From assembly GCF_003860405.1 (NCBI RefSeq), contig NZ_CP034170.1, positions 3,286,001 to 3,350,000 on the forward strand: a stretch of DNA of 64,000 nt, given 5' to 3'. This DNA is from Nakamurella antarctica. GTDB taxonomy: Bacteria > Actinomycetota > Actinomycetes > Mycobacteriales > Nakamurellaceae. Below, piece after piece: positions 26,368 through 36,328 of the stretch. The position numbers were made by a program, and so were the translations under genes. How positions within the stretch are numbered: position 1 is the stretch's first letter; each line of letters starts with the position of its first letter. The notes below the pieces were generated by a model. It made no database searches, was not told where the DNA came from, and saw nothing but the letters and a program-made list of their open reading frames with translations.

Positions 26368-27285
26368 CTATAAGTGGGCCGGGAGCCGTTGCGGCGCGGC
26401 CGATATCGGTATCTGCTGTTGCAAGTTGTTAAGGTAGGCCGCGAAGCCACGTGGTGCCCGGCTGATACGCCTAGCTGAGGTAGTCACCGGCATATCCGTG
26501 GCCCACGCCGCTGGGAGGCCAGCTGCAGCGAATGCGGTCACTAAAGCCACATCTTCGGAAGAGGCCAAGGTGGCGAACCCACCCACCTGCTGGTAGGCGA
26601 CGGCAGTGAAGGAAAGGTTCGTGCCGTGAATGTGGCGATGTGGGCCGCGGTCGTACAGCTTTTCAGCTAGATTTTGCACTTCGGGTGACCGCCCCGACCA
26701 GTCAGCAACCGTGACTGTACCCATCACGATTGCGGCCCCGAGGTGCGCATGCCGAAGCTGCGCCGCGAACCAATGGGATGGCACCTGGGAGTCGGCGTCA
26801 GTGGTCGCCAACCACAAACCATCTGCATTCTTCTTTGCTAAAGCGCTGTCAAAACCAGCTTTACGTGCCGCCCCCACATTGCTTACCTGCACCGTAAGCA
26901 TTTCAACTCCGATGGTGGGAAGCGCCGCGGCCTCTCGCACTACAGTCTCTGAGCTATCAGTACAGTCGTCGAGCACCACGATCACAGACACAGGGATGAC
27001 CACCTCGGCAGCAGCTGCAGAAAGAGCTCGGAGGCAACTTGGCAGCGAAGCGGCTTCGTTTTTAGCTGGCACCACCACCACGACCCGGTCGAACATGGAC
27101 ACCGTCGTCGACGGCCTAGCCAGGCATCGGTGGTGAGCAGAAGGTGTGGCAGCGTCGAGGCTGCGGCGGCCATCTGACTGGTTTCCGCTGCCAGTAACTC
27201 TTTCCGTTGTGGAAGGGGCCGAAGGGTGTGGGTCGGCGCAGAATTGCATCACCTGCACTCCTTGTCTTGCCATGGCCCGTGGCAT
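26368..27285 (-). CDS. Family 2 glycosyltransferase
   Basis: The GT-A core begins at RVVVVVPAKNEAASLPSCLRA (about residue 66 of the longest form). It continues with VSVIVVLDDCTDSSE, then the metal-binding WLATTDADSQVPSHWFA (DAD, DxD-type). Later come HGTNLSFTAVAYQQVGGF and SSEDVAL. It would move a sugar from a nucleotide-sugar donor to an unknown acceptor in the cytoplasm or at the inner face of the membrane; no membrane helices are visible. The true start is unclear: the first 60 residues have no family match, and an ATG at 27096 (MFDRVVVVVP) would give the bare domain. Confidence 0.85.
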   Translation of the reverse strand: MPRAMARQGVQVMQFCADPHPSAPSTTERVTGSGNQSDGRRSLDAATPSAHHRCLARPSTTVSMFDRVVVVVPAKNEAASLPSCLRALSAAAAEVVIPVSVIVVLDDCTDSSETVVREAAALPTIGVEMLTVQVSNVGAARKAGFDSALAKKNADGLWLATTDADSQVPSHWFAAQLRHAHLGAAIVMGTVTVADWSGRSPEVQNLAEKLYDRGPHRHIHGTNLSFTAVAYQQVGGFATLASSEDVALVTAFAAAGLPAAWATDMPVTTSARRISRAPRGFAAYLNNLQQQIPISAAPQRLPAHL

Positions 27286-27396
27286 CGTCGGGTTATCGAT
27301 ACCCCTATTGGTCTAGCTGCAATCCACAGCCGGATCCGTAAAAGAATTCGCTCCTGGGTGGTACGGCATGCCTTGATGAGGGGTATGTGAAGGCTC

Positions 27397-28107
27397 ATGA
27401 CCGTATTGAGCAGATTCACAACCCACTTCAACGATCTGCTGTGCTGCTCTCCCGAATCCCCGGAGACACTTGGCCAGTTGGTAGTCGCAGCAGTAGCTGC
27501 GGCGCTGCCGGGTACTGGGGTGTGTTTAAGTGCGGCCAGTGGGTCGCTGGTGAATTTGCTCGGCGCGAGCGACGAAATGGCCGCGCACGCGGATCGATTG
27601 CTCTTCACCATCGGCGCAGGACCCACCGAGCGGGCTCGCAGGAACGGAGCGATTGTCATCGCCGGGCCCGGCGCATTAAACGAGTGGCCCGTTTTGAAAC
27701 AAGAGCTGCTCAGCCAAACTGATTATCAAACTATCATCTCCTGCTCACTCGCACCCGAGCTTGCGTTTTGCACACTCGACTTCTACTTCTCCCGCAAAGA
27801 AGATGCCCCACAACTGCCACATCATGAACTCGCGCCGCTGCGTGACCGCGTTGCCCAGATCTTCGCTGGCCAAGCAACCCCAGCCGACCTTCGCCCGCGG
27901 ACCATTTCTGTCCGTGGTGACCAATTAGCGGCAATTGATGACATTGCGGTGGCTACCGGCTTACTCAGCGTCACCTGCGACATTGACATGTCAGATGCTG
28001 TGGCGCTTTTGCGGGCCAAAGCGTTCGTCACCAGCACCACAATCGACGTCATCGCCGAACAAGTCGTCGATGGCGTTGTGCCGCTCGGGCGCACGTACTG
28101 GACGTGA
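27397..28107 (+). CDS. GAF-ANTAR regulator (degenerate ANTAR)
   Basis: The 236-residue protein has a GAF-like first half (ETLGQLVVAAVAAALPGTGVCL, with WPVLKQELL and a CSLAPELAFCTLDFYF strand). The short three-helix C-terminus, ATGLLSVTCDIDMSDAVALL and TIDVIAEQVVDG, matches the ANTAR pattern. ANTAR domains bind paired RNA hairpins to prevent termination; the conserved alanine-rich face is only partly kept here. It converges with another GAF-ANTAR gene 17 bases away. A role as a sensor controlling antitermination is inferred. Confidence 0.72.
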   Translation: MTVLSRFTTHFNDLLCCSPESPETLGQLVVAAVAAALPGTGVCLSAASGSLVNLLGASDEMAAHADRLLFTIGAGPTERARRNGAIVIAGPGALNEWPVLKQELLSQTDYQTIISCSLAPELAFCTLDFYFSRKEDAPQLPHHELAPLRDRVAQIFAGQATPADLRPRTISVRGDQLAAIDDIAVATGLLSVTCDIDMSDAVALLRAKAFVTSTTIDVIAEQVVDGVVPLGRTYWT

Positions 28108-28124
28108 CGCGACCAGGACGTTAG

Positions 28125-28688
28125 CTAGGCCTCTGTCTGGGGCAGTTTGCGGGCGGGGATGAAGACTGGCAGTTGCCCGGTAAGCAAAACTTCCTCCGCT
28201 ACCTCCCGAAGTTTGCGATTGCTGTCCTGCGACACCTTTGTCAGCTCAGCGAATGCTGCATCGATTGAGGTCTTTTTCACTGCCATCAGGACGCCGGTCG
28301 CGGCACCGATAAGTCGGTTACTCAACAACGCCGCATGAAGCATCTGAGCTTGATACCGAAGTTCCGCACGTTCCATCGCAAGGCAGGTTTGCTCTGCATA
28401 GGCTTGGGCCAAAGAAGCGCGGTCTTGGTCCCACCGATCTTGCTCGACAAGATTAAATCGGAGCATCCCAAACCGGTAAGTGCCTCGCTGTAGATCAAAC
28501 TCTAGAACGGTCGCTCGCGATTCGCGAGCGCATGGGGTTCTACTCAGCTCCACGTGGGTTTCCGGGAAAGCTACCTGCATTAACTCTCGCGCCCGGCTTT
28601 CTACCGAGAGCCGATCTGGTTGGTCAGCCAAATCCAGGGCGAAGCCTGACAGCTCGGTGGCGCGAGTATGAATCTGCAACGGCAACAT
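28125..28688 (-). CDS. GAF-ANTAR RNA-binding antitermination regulator
   Basis: I chose the ATG at 28688 (MLPLQIHTRATELSGF) because GGAGAAG lies just upstream; in-frame starts at 28724 and 28799 lack one. Residues 1-110 resemble a GAF-type sensor. The C-terminus is a clear ANTAR domain: LLSNRLIGAATGVLMAVKKT, then SIDAAFAELTKVSQDSNRKL and REVAEEVLLTGQLP. ANTAR proteins bind dual hexaloop hairpins in nascent RNA. The target RNA is unknown; I did not identify matching hairpins nearby. Confidence 0.85.
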   Translation of the reverse strand: MLPLQIHTRATELSGFALDLADQPDRLSVESRARELMQVAFPETHVELSRTPCARESRATVLEFDLQRGTYRFGMLRFNLVEQDRWDQDRASLAQAYAEQTCLAMERAELRYQAQMLHAALLSNRLIGAATGVLMAVKKTSIDAAFAELTKVSQDSNRKLREVAEEVLLTGQLPVFIPARKLPQTEA

Positions 28689-29252
28689 CAGCTTCTCCGG
28701 GCAAAAATTAGGAAAACCGCTCATGGAGATAGTGTGCCACTTACCGGTTTCGGCAATCAGTATCCGACCGGCGCTCAGCAAACATCCCGATCCACGCATG
28801 ACCGCTCACGCAACAAAAAGGCCTGCACTGACAACCCATTGCTCTGACCTGTGGGAGCACAGTATCGGTCCCGACCAGAATCGGACAGCATGGCCATCAC
28901 GCCCAATGGGCTCCTGCACTCTCCCCCGATTTGGCATTCCGCTCAGCGGCCAGGCCCATACCTGTTGGATCTCGGTGACGATCTGTGGTGAAGACCTGAA
29001 CCTTCGACGCTGCCATGTTCGGCCCGGTCAAATATTATCCACCCGAACTTTCGCGACGCACGAGGACATTCGACATGTCCCGCGTCAGTACATGAGCGAG
29101 CAACGCTCGATGCTCACGCTATTCTCGCCGCTTGTCGCTACCGATCGCAGTGTCGCCCTCGAGTTACTTGCCAACCCAGCAAACTGGCAGCGTAAAGTCG
29201 GCGCGAATAAGTCACCGGACCGAACGGGGGCCGGACCTAAAGAAATGAGCAC
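28689..29252. other. Gene-poor stretch between ANTAR and SRPBCC genes
   Basis: A plus-strand frame spans 28723-29259 but has no RBS, no family resemblance and proline/arginine-rich text typical of shadow frames. No hairpin or repeat stands out. It must hold the promoter of the ANTAR gene and of the SRPBCC gene. Confidence 0.45.
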
Positions 29253-29738
29253 GTGGTGAACGAACCGCATCACTCGCCGTCCGTCATCAAGACGACCAGA
29301 CAAATGCGTTGCGAACCCTCAGACGTATTCGCGGTCCTTTCGGACGGATGGTCATACGCTCTCTGGGTGGTCGGAGCGTCCCGCATTCGCGATGTGGACC
29401 AGAACTGGCCCGCAACTGGCGCGAGCATTCACCACTCAGTCGGCTCGTGGCCTCTCCTGACCGATGACACCACCACCGTGCTGGACTGTTCCACCAATTC
29501 GCGCCTCGTTCTCAGCGCCAAAGCGTGGCCAGCCGGCGAAGCCAAAGTGGAACTAGCTATCGCCCCACACCTGAAGGGCTGCACAGTAACCATCAGCGAA
29601 GACGCTGTCAGTGGCCCTGCTCTGCTCATCCCCAAACCTCTTCGACAAGCGATTCTGCGTGCGCGCAATAACGAAGCCCTACAACGCCTTCAATACCTGG
29701 CTGAAAACCGAGAACGACCAAAAACAGCGAACGAGTAG
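29253..29738 (+). CDS. SRPBCC-family (polyketide cyclase-like) protein
   Basis: The protein has about 160 residues from a GTG at 29253 (a second GTG follows at 29256). CEPSDVFAVLSDGWSYALWVVGASRIR is the usual first helix and strand of the SRPBCC fold. GASIHHSVGSWPLLTDDTTT and APHLKGCTVTISEDAVSGPA follow, ending in a long helix. The family binds hydrophobic ligands in a deep pocket; this actinobacterial subtype is often found with stress genes. Ligand unknown. Confidence 0.82.
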   Translation: MVNEPHHSPSVIKTTRQMRCEPSDVFAVLSDGWSYALWVVGASRIRDVDQNWPATGASIHHSVGSWPLLTDDTTTVLDCSTNSRLVLSAKAWPAGEAKVELAIAPHLKGCTVTISEDAVSGPALLIPKPLRQAILRARNNEALQRLQYLAENRERPKTANE

Positions 29739-29862
29739 CAAGAAACGCAATTACCTGGAAACGACGCTGCGGGCGTTCAACCCAAAGCCGACCCGGCATC
29801 CCCTCTTCGACACAATCTGGATCCGGAGGGCGCTGTCAACCCGTGGCATCACTTCGCAAGCT

Positions 29863-30138
29863 TCACTCCGTGCCCGGGCGGCGGATCACCCTCTTCACAT
29901 CACCCGAGGGAAACCAGCCCGACGTGGAACTGGCCTGCTCCCCCGGCTCGGCCTGCCAAATCAGGAAAACAACACTGTCAGTCCACTTCGACGCAATTGC
30001 AGGAAACCATTCTTCACCGCCTGCGGAAACGACAAAGCGAGCGATCACCGGGATTCGCTGCCCCCCAGCTTGGTGACCGTCAGGTGGGGGTTGCTCGTTC
30101 ACATACTGCGCCGGCCGTTCGGAGCGGCCGGTGGTCAA
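29863..30138 (-). CDS. Hypothetical protein, coupled to the gene upstream
   Basis: This is probably translated from the TTG at 30138, with AAGGAAA a few bases upstream and a TTGA overlap with the stop of the preceding gene. It could also be the frameshifted second half of that gene. The about 91-residue product contains IPVIARFVVSAGGEEWFPAIAS and SVVFLIWQAEPGEQASSTSG. I do not recognise a family. The coupling suggests a two-gene operon whose function is unknown. Confidence 0.45.
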   Translation of the reverse strand: MTTGRSERPAQYVNEQPPPDGHQAGGQRIPVIARFVVSAGGEEWFPAIASKWTDSVVFLIWQAEPGEQASSTSGWFPSGDVKRVIRRPGTE

Positions 30139-30455
30139 AGCGTTTCCTTCCACGTAAGGCCGTGCTCCCACGGGCTCGGACTCCCGCTGTACAAGGTCGC
30201 GAGCAGTTGGCCGCGAGACTCCAAAACAGCCGGACCACTGATAGGCATCCGAACAAGGTCCTGATCGGCCAAAAACCGCACCACGGACGTGACAACCACT
30301 CCGCGCCAAAAGTGCGGAGCCGTGAAAGACGTATCCCCACCAACCCCGCGCACCACCTCACCGGCAGCTACAGCGACAAGCAGATCCATCCAATCCGCCC
30401 GAGCCAACAGGGCAGCATCCGACCTCATCGCTGCTACCCGTCTTCTCGTACCCAT
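30135..30455 (-). CDS. Hypothetical small protein
   Basis: The product is 106 residues from the ATG at 30455 (MGTRRRVAAM), or about 97 from an internal ATG. ALLARADWMDLLVAVAAGEV and FWRGVVVTSVVRFLADQDLV suggest helical segments, possibly winged-helix-like, but no family is recognised. It is divergent from the gene at 30571. Its stop overlaps the likely start of the next gene. Confidence 0.45.
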   Translation of the reverse strand: MGTRRRVAAMRSDAALLARADWMDLLVAVAAGEVVRGVGGDTSFTAPHFWRGVVVTSVVRFLADQDLVRMPISGPAVLESRGQLLATLYSGSPSPWEHGLTWKETL

Positions 30456-30570
30456 GTTCGAATCATAGTGTTCGGCCTGGCACCGTTCGCAGCAGGCGAG
30501 TGCGCCGTTTCCTGATTTAATGTCAGGCCAGGGCGGCATAATGGTGACAGCAACCAATAAAGGAGCAGCT

Positions 30571-30870
30571 ATGAGTCTCGCAGTGAAAAAAGAGCCGGTA
30601 ACCATTGAGCAGCTCCGCGACATTTTCCGCCTCACGGACGTATCGGGTGTCCACGACGTTTTCGCGGAGGCTTACTCCAACCTCCAGGCAACCTACATGC
30701 GGGCACAGCGAACCGCTGCGGAGTCATCTGAGAAGGAGCTGTGGGCAGATCGAATCCAGGCGCTCCGCAGATTCCGACGCAACCTCGGGGCCGCCGACAG
30801 TGAAAGTCTGATGTCAGCGATTGTCATGATTCAGACCGAACGAATCGCTTTCGAGCAACTCCTCGACTAA
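30571..30870 (+). CDS. Hypothetical helical protein
   Basis: The 99-residue protein starts at the ATG at 30571, preceded by AAAGGAG. VTIEQLRDIFRLTDVSGVHD, RAQRTAAESSEKELWADRIQ and MSAIVMIQTERIAFEQLLD indicate an all-helical soluble protein. No family recognised. It stands alone at the left border of the plasmid-like segment (31.1-35 kb). Confidence 0.6.
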   Translation: MSLAVKKEPVTIEQLRDIFRLTDVSGVHDVFAEAYSNLQATYMRAQRTAAESSEKELWADRIQALRRFRRNLGAADSESLMSAIVMIQTERIAFEQLLD

Positions 30871-31095
30871 CGCGCCGCGCAACGAGCAACCGTCGAAACA
30901 TCAAGCGGCGACCTGCACGGCCTTCGGCGAGAGGGGCCCTGCTCTGGCTGGACAGTCAGCTGACATTTTGGTCCGCAACGCCTGTAATTAGCTTGCTCTT
31001 TCGCCCATTGCGCTTAGCAACGGGCCCGATGCGGACCATAGTTTTGAACTCTGCCTAAGTTGACGCCATCACTCTTCCTAGTTACCGCTTGTTGA

Positions 31096-31683
31096 TTAAT
31101 CCAGGTAGAGGCAAATCGCCGCTGCTGTCACCTTGGATCGGTTGCTGTCGAATTTCAGTGCTAGCCCATCTATGGCGTCGAGCTGGGCATCTGTGACTCT
31201 TATCGTGGTTTGAATAGACGGTTCTGACTCCGTCGTGCGCTGTGGAATCTCGAACAGGTCCCCCTTGGGGCTTGCCGAATCCCTGTTCAACAGTTCAGCG
31301 AGCCTTGAATGAGTGACGTTGATAGCCAGCAGCATAAGCGCGGTATGCGTCAATTTACGATCAGCGGCTACGCGAGCGAGTGTTTCGTGTGCTGAGCGTG
31401 GAAGGTAAACCGACATTGGTCGTGCGTAGTTCCTCGCAACGGCTTGGCTCTCTCCGCGCGCTGTCACCGTGTTGGGCAATGAGCTTTGCTTCGCGAACCC
31501 TCCGCCTTCGGCTGTCTCGTCATCTAGGCGGGGGTCAGGCTCGGGGATGGCCTCGATAGTTGGTGTCTCGCGTTGCGGTTTTGTCGGCTTCTGGATTGCG
31601 TCGACCCCTGCCGTGGGCGACCTTTTCGCGAGCGCCGTCGCTAGGTTCGGGATACTCATTGGCTGCGCTTTGGCTGTCCTCAT
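31096..31683 (-). CDS. ParB-like/RHH partition protein
   Basis: The 195-residue protein has a proline-rich, disordered first half and then RPMSVYLPRSAHETLARVAA, resembling a ribbon-helix-helix. The end has TTIRVTDAQLDAIDGLALKF and NRSKVTAAAICLYL, a second RHH-like unit. Its ATG overlaps the stop of the broken parA by four bases, the usual parAB coupling. It would be the centromere-binding partner of ParA on a plasmid or integrative element. With parA decayed it probably no longer serves segregation. Confidence 0.65.
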   Translation of the reverse strand: MRTAKAQPMSIPNLATALAKRSPTAGVDAIQKPTKPQRETPTIEAIPEPDPRLDDETAEGGGFAKQSSLPNTVTARGESQAVARNYARPMSVYLPRSAHETLARVAADRKLTHTALMLLAINVTHSRLAELLNRDSASPKGDLFEIPQRTTESEPSIQTTIRVTDAQLDAIDGLALKFDSNRSKVTAAAICLYLD

Positions 31684-32437
31684 ACTGTTTCCTCAACTGG
31701 TTCATCTGCTAGCTCGAGCTCGTTGATGCGTTGCAATATCTCCTGCGCTAGTGCTCCGTAGTCGCCTGCCAATGTGGGGGCAGATCCGGCTGACGTTGGT
31801 CGCCTACCTTCGCGTAGTGCCTGCCAGAATGGTTCTCCTTCTAGCGTTGCCGCATGTTCGTACACGAGGAGTCCGCGGCGGCGGGAATCCATCGCTGCAA
31901 CGCTGTGTCTGATCGTGCTTTCAAACAGCGGCGCGACTCCCCCGAGCGCTTCGTTGATCTCGGCGGTGATCTCACGACGAACCCTTGTGGCGGATATGGC
32001 GAGGTCAAAAAGCACCACACCAAGAAGCTCAAGATCGGGGTTGCTCTCTCGCGCTTGTACGAGGCGTTGCGCGATGCGTGCCATGCCTTTGAGGCTGGCC
32101 GCGTCTCCCCTTGTTGGTATGACAAGCCACCTTGCGGCGCCTAGCGCGAGGAGTTGTAGGTTGGGTCCCCTGGTGGGCAGTCGATGATGACCAGGTCGTA
32201 GTTGGCTTCTTCGAGTAATTCGGCCAATGGCTGTGCCAGCACATCAGCTATCGCGCCGCCGCGAGTATGACGAGACAACAGGATGCCGGCAAGGTCGTCT
32301 AGCGCTTCGCCGCCGCTGATGACATCGAGTCCCGGTCTGATTTGCGGTACTGAGATCGTCAGTGGCGTTCCTGCGGCTAGTGATGCCACAAGGCCCCGGC
32401 CTTCATCCCCCGCACCTGCTCGCCGGTCAGGTTCCAT
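31680..32437 (-). pseudogene. Decayed parA partition ATPase
   Basis: The remaining text begins in the middle of a ParA: GLDVISGGEALDDLAG, then NYDLVIIDCPPGDPT (the Walker A' and B region). After a one-base deletion near 32153 (32144-32160) it continues LALGAARWLVIPTRGDAASL, then GVVLFDLAISATRVRREI and ATLEGEPFWQALREG. The N-terminal deviant Walker A (KGGVGKT) is absent; the homology stops at about 32437. So the gene is both 5'-truncated and frameshifted. Together with parB it marks the remains of a plasmid or conjugative element. Confidence 0.8.
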
Positions 32438-32552
32438 AAACTAGCCCACCACGACCTAACCGAGCTCATCAAGCCGACAGAAAGTGGTCGGATCAGGGTC
32501 AACTAAAGTAGCGCCAGCCGTCCCTGACCCAGGAACCGACGCGCCAACCTAA

Positions 32553-32777
32553 CTACACCGTGCTTTGCGCAGAGCCGCTTTTCCGTTGACGGCGCCAGGC
32601 GACTGTAGCGAGAATCATCATAGGGAGACTAAACGGTACAATCCAGTACCCCACCGTCTCGATACGATCTGGGTGTTCTGTCCACCATCCAGTGCGCGAA
32701 AAGACGAGAAAAATTACCGGGAAAAATGCGAGAGCCAAATACACCTTCCATCCCATAAGCTTCAAAGATTTAGTCAC
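32553..32777 (-). CDS. Small two-helix membrane protein
   Basis: The 74-residue protein starts at the GTG at 32777 (GGGA eight bases upstream) or the ATG at 32756. Its helices are KVYLALAFFPVIFLVFSRT and YWIVPFSLPMMILATVAW, with a basic C-terminus RRQRKSGSAQ. Small proteins of this type often confer immunity to peptides or toxins. It lies 50 bases after a start-less Gly/Ala-rich frame ending at 32828. A similar two-helix protein lies at 34264. Function unknown. Confidence 0.55.
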   Translation of the reverse strand: MTKSLKLMGWKVYLALAFFPVIFLVFSRTGWWTEHPDRIETVGYWIVPFSLPMMILATVAWRRQRKSGSAQSTV

Positions 32778-32827
32778 CTCAAATTCCCTTCCATATAGAC
32801 ATCGGGTCCCAACTCTTAAAATTCTAC

Positions 32828-33025
32828 CTATTTGAAGGCTGCCGCGACGGCCCTGACGCCTTTACCTAAATAGAAGGAGCTAACACCAGCCGCCACCCCA
32901 ACGCCAGCTGCCTCTGCCCAGTCGCCACCATCTAGGTCACCGTCCTCTTCGTAGCTTCCGATAAGATTGGCAGTCCCGGTGGCTGGTAACCAGACACGCA
33001 GCCAACGTGAACGACCAAGTCCTCG
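32828..33025 (-). pseudogene. Start-less Gly/Ala-rich C-terminal fragment with a GG motif
   Basis: A 65-codon open frame runs from just after a TAG at 33026-33028 to the TAG at 32828. It has no ATG, and no GTG or TTG before its middle. It reads RSRWLRVWLPATGTANLIG, EEDGDLDGGDWAEAAGVGVA, then AGVSSFYLGKGVRAVAAAFK. Clean protein-like text ending at a stop just before a two-helix membrane gene suggests the 3' end of a real gene. The GG followed by a glycine-zipper-like tail recalls class II bacteriocin precursors or a polymorphic toxin tip. That reading is speculative. Confidence 0.35.
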
Positions 33026-33191
33026 CTACGTCCTAACGAGGAACTGCCTCAGTCACAGTGGACTGCTCAGCGTGCTTGTCGCAGAAGCGCATATCCGTCG
33101 ATTATCTGGACCGTTTTAAAGCGGTGCGTCGAGGTCAGCTCTGTCACGAGGTCAGCTGCCCACGTTTTGTCAACCCCGTGTCTTGTTGAGG

Positions 33192-34035
<844 letters not shown>

Positions 34036-34263
34036 TGAATTGAGCGGTGGCTATCTTGGTCTCAACCGGTCAATGCACCACACTCATTTTCGACAACCAC
34101 ATCGGGGTCGAGTGTGGACGGGTCAAGCATCGCTGGCGGCTGACGAGATCGGTGCAACGGCCGAGATGGACGTGGTGCCACTGCCAGGGGTCGAGCCGCT
34201 GTCTGGCAGGCAACTGGCAGGCTTTCTGGCAGTCTGGCGTACTGCTGCGATGCGTGTGAAGCT

Positions 34264-34482
34264 GTGCGAGTGAAAACGTATCCCTCGCCGGCGCGGTCTC
34301 CGTTACAGAAATGGGCGGATCATTGGAACGGCCCCATCTTCGTCGCGCTCGGAACGATCTGGCTTGCTATCACCCCATTGACTGACGGCGCGAAAACCAT
34401 CCGCTGGGTTATTGGGGTATTGCAAGTCGCACTCGGGGCGACGATGTGGATCATGGCTTGGCGGCACAAGTCCGAAGATTGA
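34264..34482 (+). CDS. Small two-helix membrane protein
   Basis: The 72-residue protein starts from a GTG at 34264 (or 34270). Two hydrophobic helices, GPIFVALGTIWLAITPLTDG and IRWVIGVLQVALGATMWIMA, are joined by a short loop. The tail WRHKSED is hydrophilic. Family unknown. It resembles the protein at 32553 in size and layout and lies between two broken insertion sequences, so it may be a remnant of an accessory cassette. Confidence 0.5.
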   Translation: MRVKTYPSPARSPLQKWADHWNGPIFVALGTIWLAITPLTDGAKTIRWVIGVLQVALGATMWIMAWRHKSED

Positions 34483-34509
34483 GTGTTCGCACGGTAGCGG
34501 GCTAAGACC

Positions 34510-35080
34510 GATGTCAGGAGGGGCTGATTACAGTGAGTCGCCGGCGTGGCCGTGGATCTCGTTCTTGGTCTTCCTTCTGCATTCATCCAACGCATCGCCA
34601 GCTAACCACACCACATGAAATGGGTCCAGCACGGCGGTTGCTTTCGGAAGTCCTTCGGTGGCAACGGTTTTGAAGCCGGTAAATCCATCCATAGCAACAA
34701 TTCCAACCCGGTCTCGCCATACCTAGTCCTGTTCGACGAGCCACCCTTTGAATACTCGTTTGGATCTGCCCTCGACCATGTCCATCAGCCTGGACGGACC
34801 GCTTTTGTCACGGGCCGGGTCAAGTCGATGATCACACTGACATATTTGTCGCCTTTGCTGGTGTGCCGCCACACGTGCTCATCCACCCCAACGACTTTCA
34901 CCCCATCCAAGCGGGTGAGGTCGTCGAACAGCAACTGTTTCCCCACAATCAGAACAGCGGTATTCGCGGTGTTCCACGACACGCCTAGCCCTCAGCGACC
35001 CTGGACACCGTCGCTCCTTTACGCCGCGTCGTCGCACCCTGTATGTCGCACGCTCGCGATAGTCTCAGCCATCAAGCAGT
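34510..35080 (-). mobile_element. ISL3-family transposase remnant
   Basis: On the minus strand, ISL3 transposase text appears in several frames. It runs VSRVAEG and SWNTANTAVLIVGKQLLFDD, LTRLDGVKVVGVDEHVWRHT, SKGDKYVSVIIDLTR (34785-35040). Pieces follow corresponding to the MVEGRSKRVFKGW, VGIVAMDGFTGFKTV and DPFHVVWLAGDALDE regions (34520-34780). The DDE aspartate region GVDEHVW is kept but at least three frameshifts break the gene and both ends are missing. This is a dead copy. Confidence 0.8.
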
Positions 35081-35158
35081 CCCACTAGGGGCGACGCTAT
35101 CTGTGTGGAATAGCTATGCTGCAGGTCGTGTCCAGCAGCCCAGTATCTAGCGGTTGCC

Positions 35159-35881
35159 CTAATCGCGTGAGACCGTCGGCGGGCTGCTGTGCCCCCTCCG
35201 CTTGAGAACCGTACGCCCGACCACCACGCCAACAGCTCCGAACGCCACGTACATACTCAACAGCCCCCCGAATCTGGGAAGAAACCCTCTATCCGAGAAC
35301 AGCGCGGTCGACAGTATCAAAGCACTAACCCAGGGAACCATCACAAGAAGCTTGTAACGGATCGACCTAGGCTGCTCAGATCTGGCTCTTATCGACAGCC
35401 GAAAGCCCCGCGGCCAAGCAGCAAACGCCCAAAAAACGACGCCGACTAAGCCACTCACAATTAAAACCGTTGCGTCTCGGGTGGTCTCAGCTGCAAAAGC
35501 GCAGAGCCCACCTGCAGCCGCCACAGATACGCCAAGCCACCAAAGCCACCAAGTTCTCTTCAGGGCAGCCGGGTTGACTTCAGCAGTCGATGTAGGAGGC
35601 AGACCATGGGTGAGCCCCCGCCTAGCCAGTTCTGCCTTATAACCAAGCCATCGTGAGCGCGCCATCATCAGAACCACGAGGATGTACCCAACAACCACCA
35701 CCAAGAAAAGGATCGCGATCCAGCGTCGCGCCGGATCACCAGGTGACAAAACCATTATCGGCACGGCGCCTGCAGCGACTATCAGACAAAGTCCGCAAAT
35801 CCACCACCACATGGGTCCGGGCGCCATAAAGATTCGCCCGCGCCGGTCGTGCCGGACGAGTGTGCGCGGTTTCTCGACCAT
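35159..35881 (-). CDS. Multi-pass membrane protein of unknown function
   Basis: The 240-residue protein starts at the ATG at 35881 (MVEKPRTLVRHDRRGRIF). It has about six membrane helices, including WWWICGLCLIVAAGAVPIMV, WIAILFLVVVVGYILVVLMM, WWLGVSVAAAGGLCAFAAET, VLIVSGLVGVVFWAFAAWP, LLVMVPWVSALILSTALF and LSMYVAFGAVGVVVGRTVL. No transporter or enzyme signature is evident. It lies directly after the ISL3 remnant and may be the first gene of the intact flank. Confidence 0.7.
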   Translation of the reverse strand: MVEKPRTLVRHDRRGRIFMAPGPMWWWICGLCLIVAAGAVPIMVLSPGDPARRWIAILFLVVVVGYILVVLMMARSRWLGYKAELARRGLTHGLPPTSTAEVNPAALKRTWWLWWLGVSVAAAGGLCAFAAETTRDATVLIVSGLVGVVFWAFAAWPRGFRLSIRARSEQPRSIRYKLLVMVPWVSALILSTALFSDRGFLPRFGGLLSMYVAFGAVGVVVGRTVLKRRGHSSPPTVSRD

Positions 35882-36328
35882 GGTCCAAGTAGACCAGACA
35901 AGACACTCGTTTGATTGACGCTCAACCGACAACTTCTCCCCAACATCGGAAATCGACCCAGGCCGACAAACGGGCGTTGCCCGTCAGATCCATGCTGTCA
36001 TCTGTGCCGAATTATCTTCCCCGGAGTACCCCTTCTGTTCCATGCCCAACCACACAGGAGTCCAGTTGGCGTTGATTATTTGACTATCGTCCACTCGAGA
36101 CTCAACTATCCATAACCGGTGTGGTCTAGCTGCGCCCTCTTGTTGTTGTCTCACAACCCGTGTCTGCATGAAACCGGAGGTTCCTTTTCAGTGTCCTCAT
36201 CACACGACTTCCCTTACACTGACTCCCCCGGTAGGGGGCTGGGTCGAGGATGCAATAATCTGGAAGTCGACCACAGACACCGATTATCAAACTATCCCTA
36301 CCGTCCTGTCCTGACGGTTGCGGATCGA
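35882..36328. other. Intergenic stretch with an isolated TGTCTC half-motif
   Basis: No convincing gene. TTGTCTCACAACCCG at 36145-36159 resembles a half-site of the left-end motifs (TGTCTCGCAACCC), but there is no partner arm. This region probably carries the promoter of the Tat-peptide operon starting at 36329. Confidence 0.4.

Noticed and set aside
28723-29259. 178-codon plus-strand frame before the SRPBCC gene
   Set aside because: It overlaps the ANTAR start region, lacks an RBS and family text. It was attractive only because its stop overlaps the next start.
30440-30470. tRNA-like GTTCGAATC T-loop sequence
   Set aside because: No acceptor stem, anticodon arm or D-loop can be formed around it.
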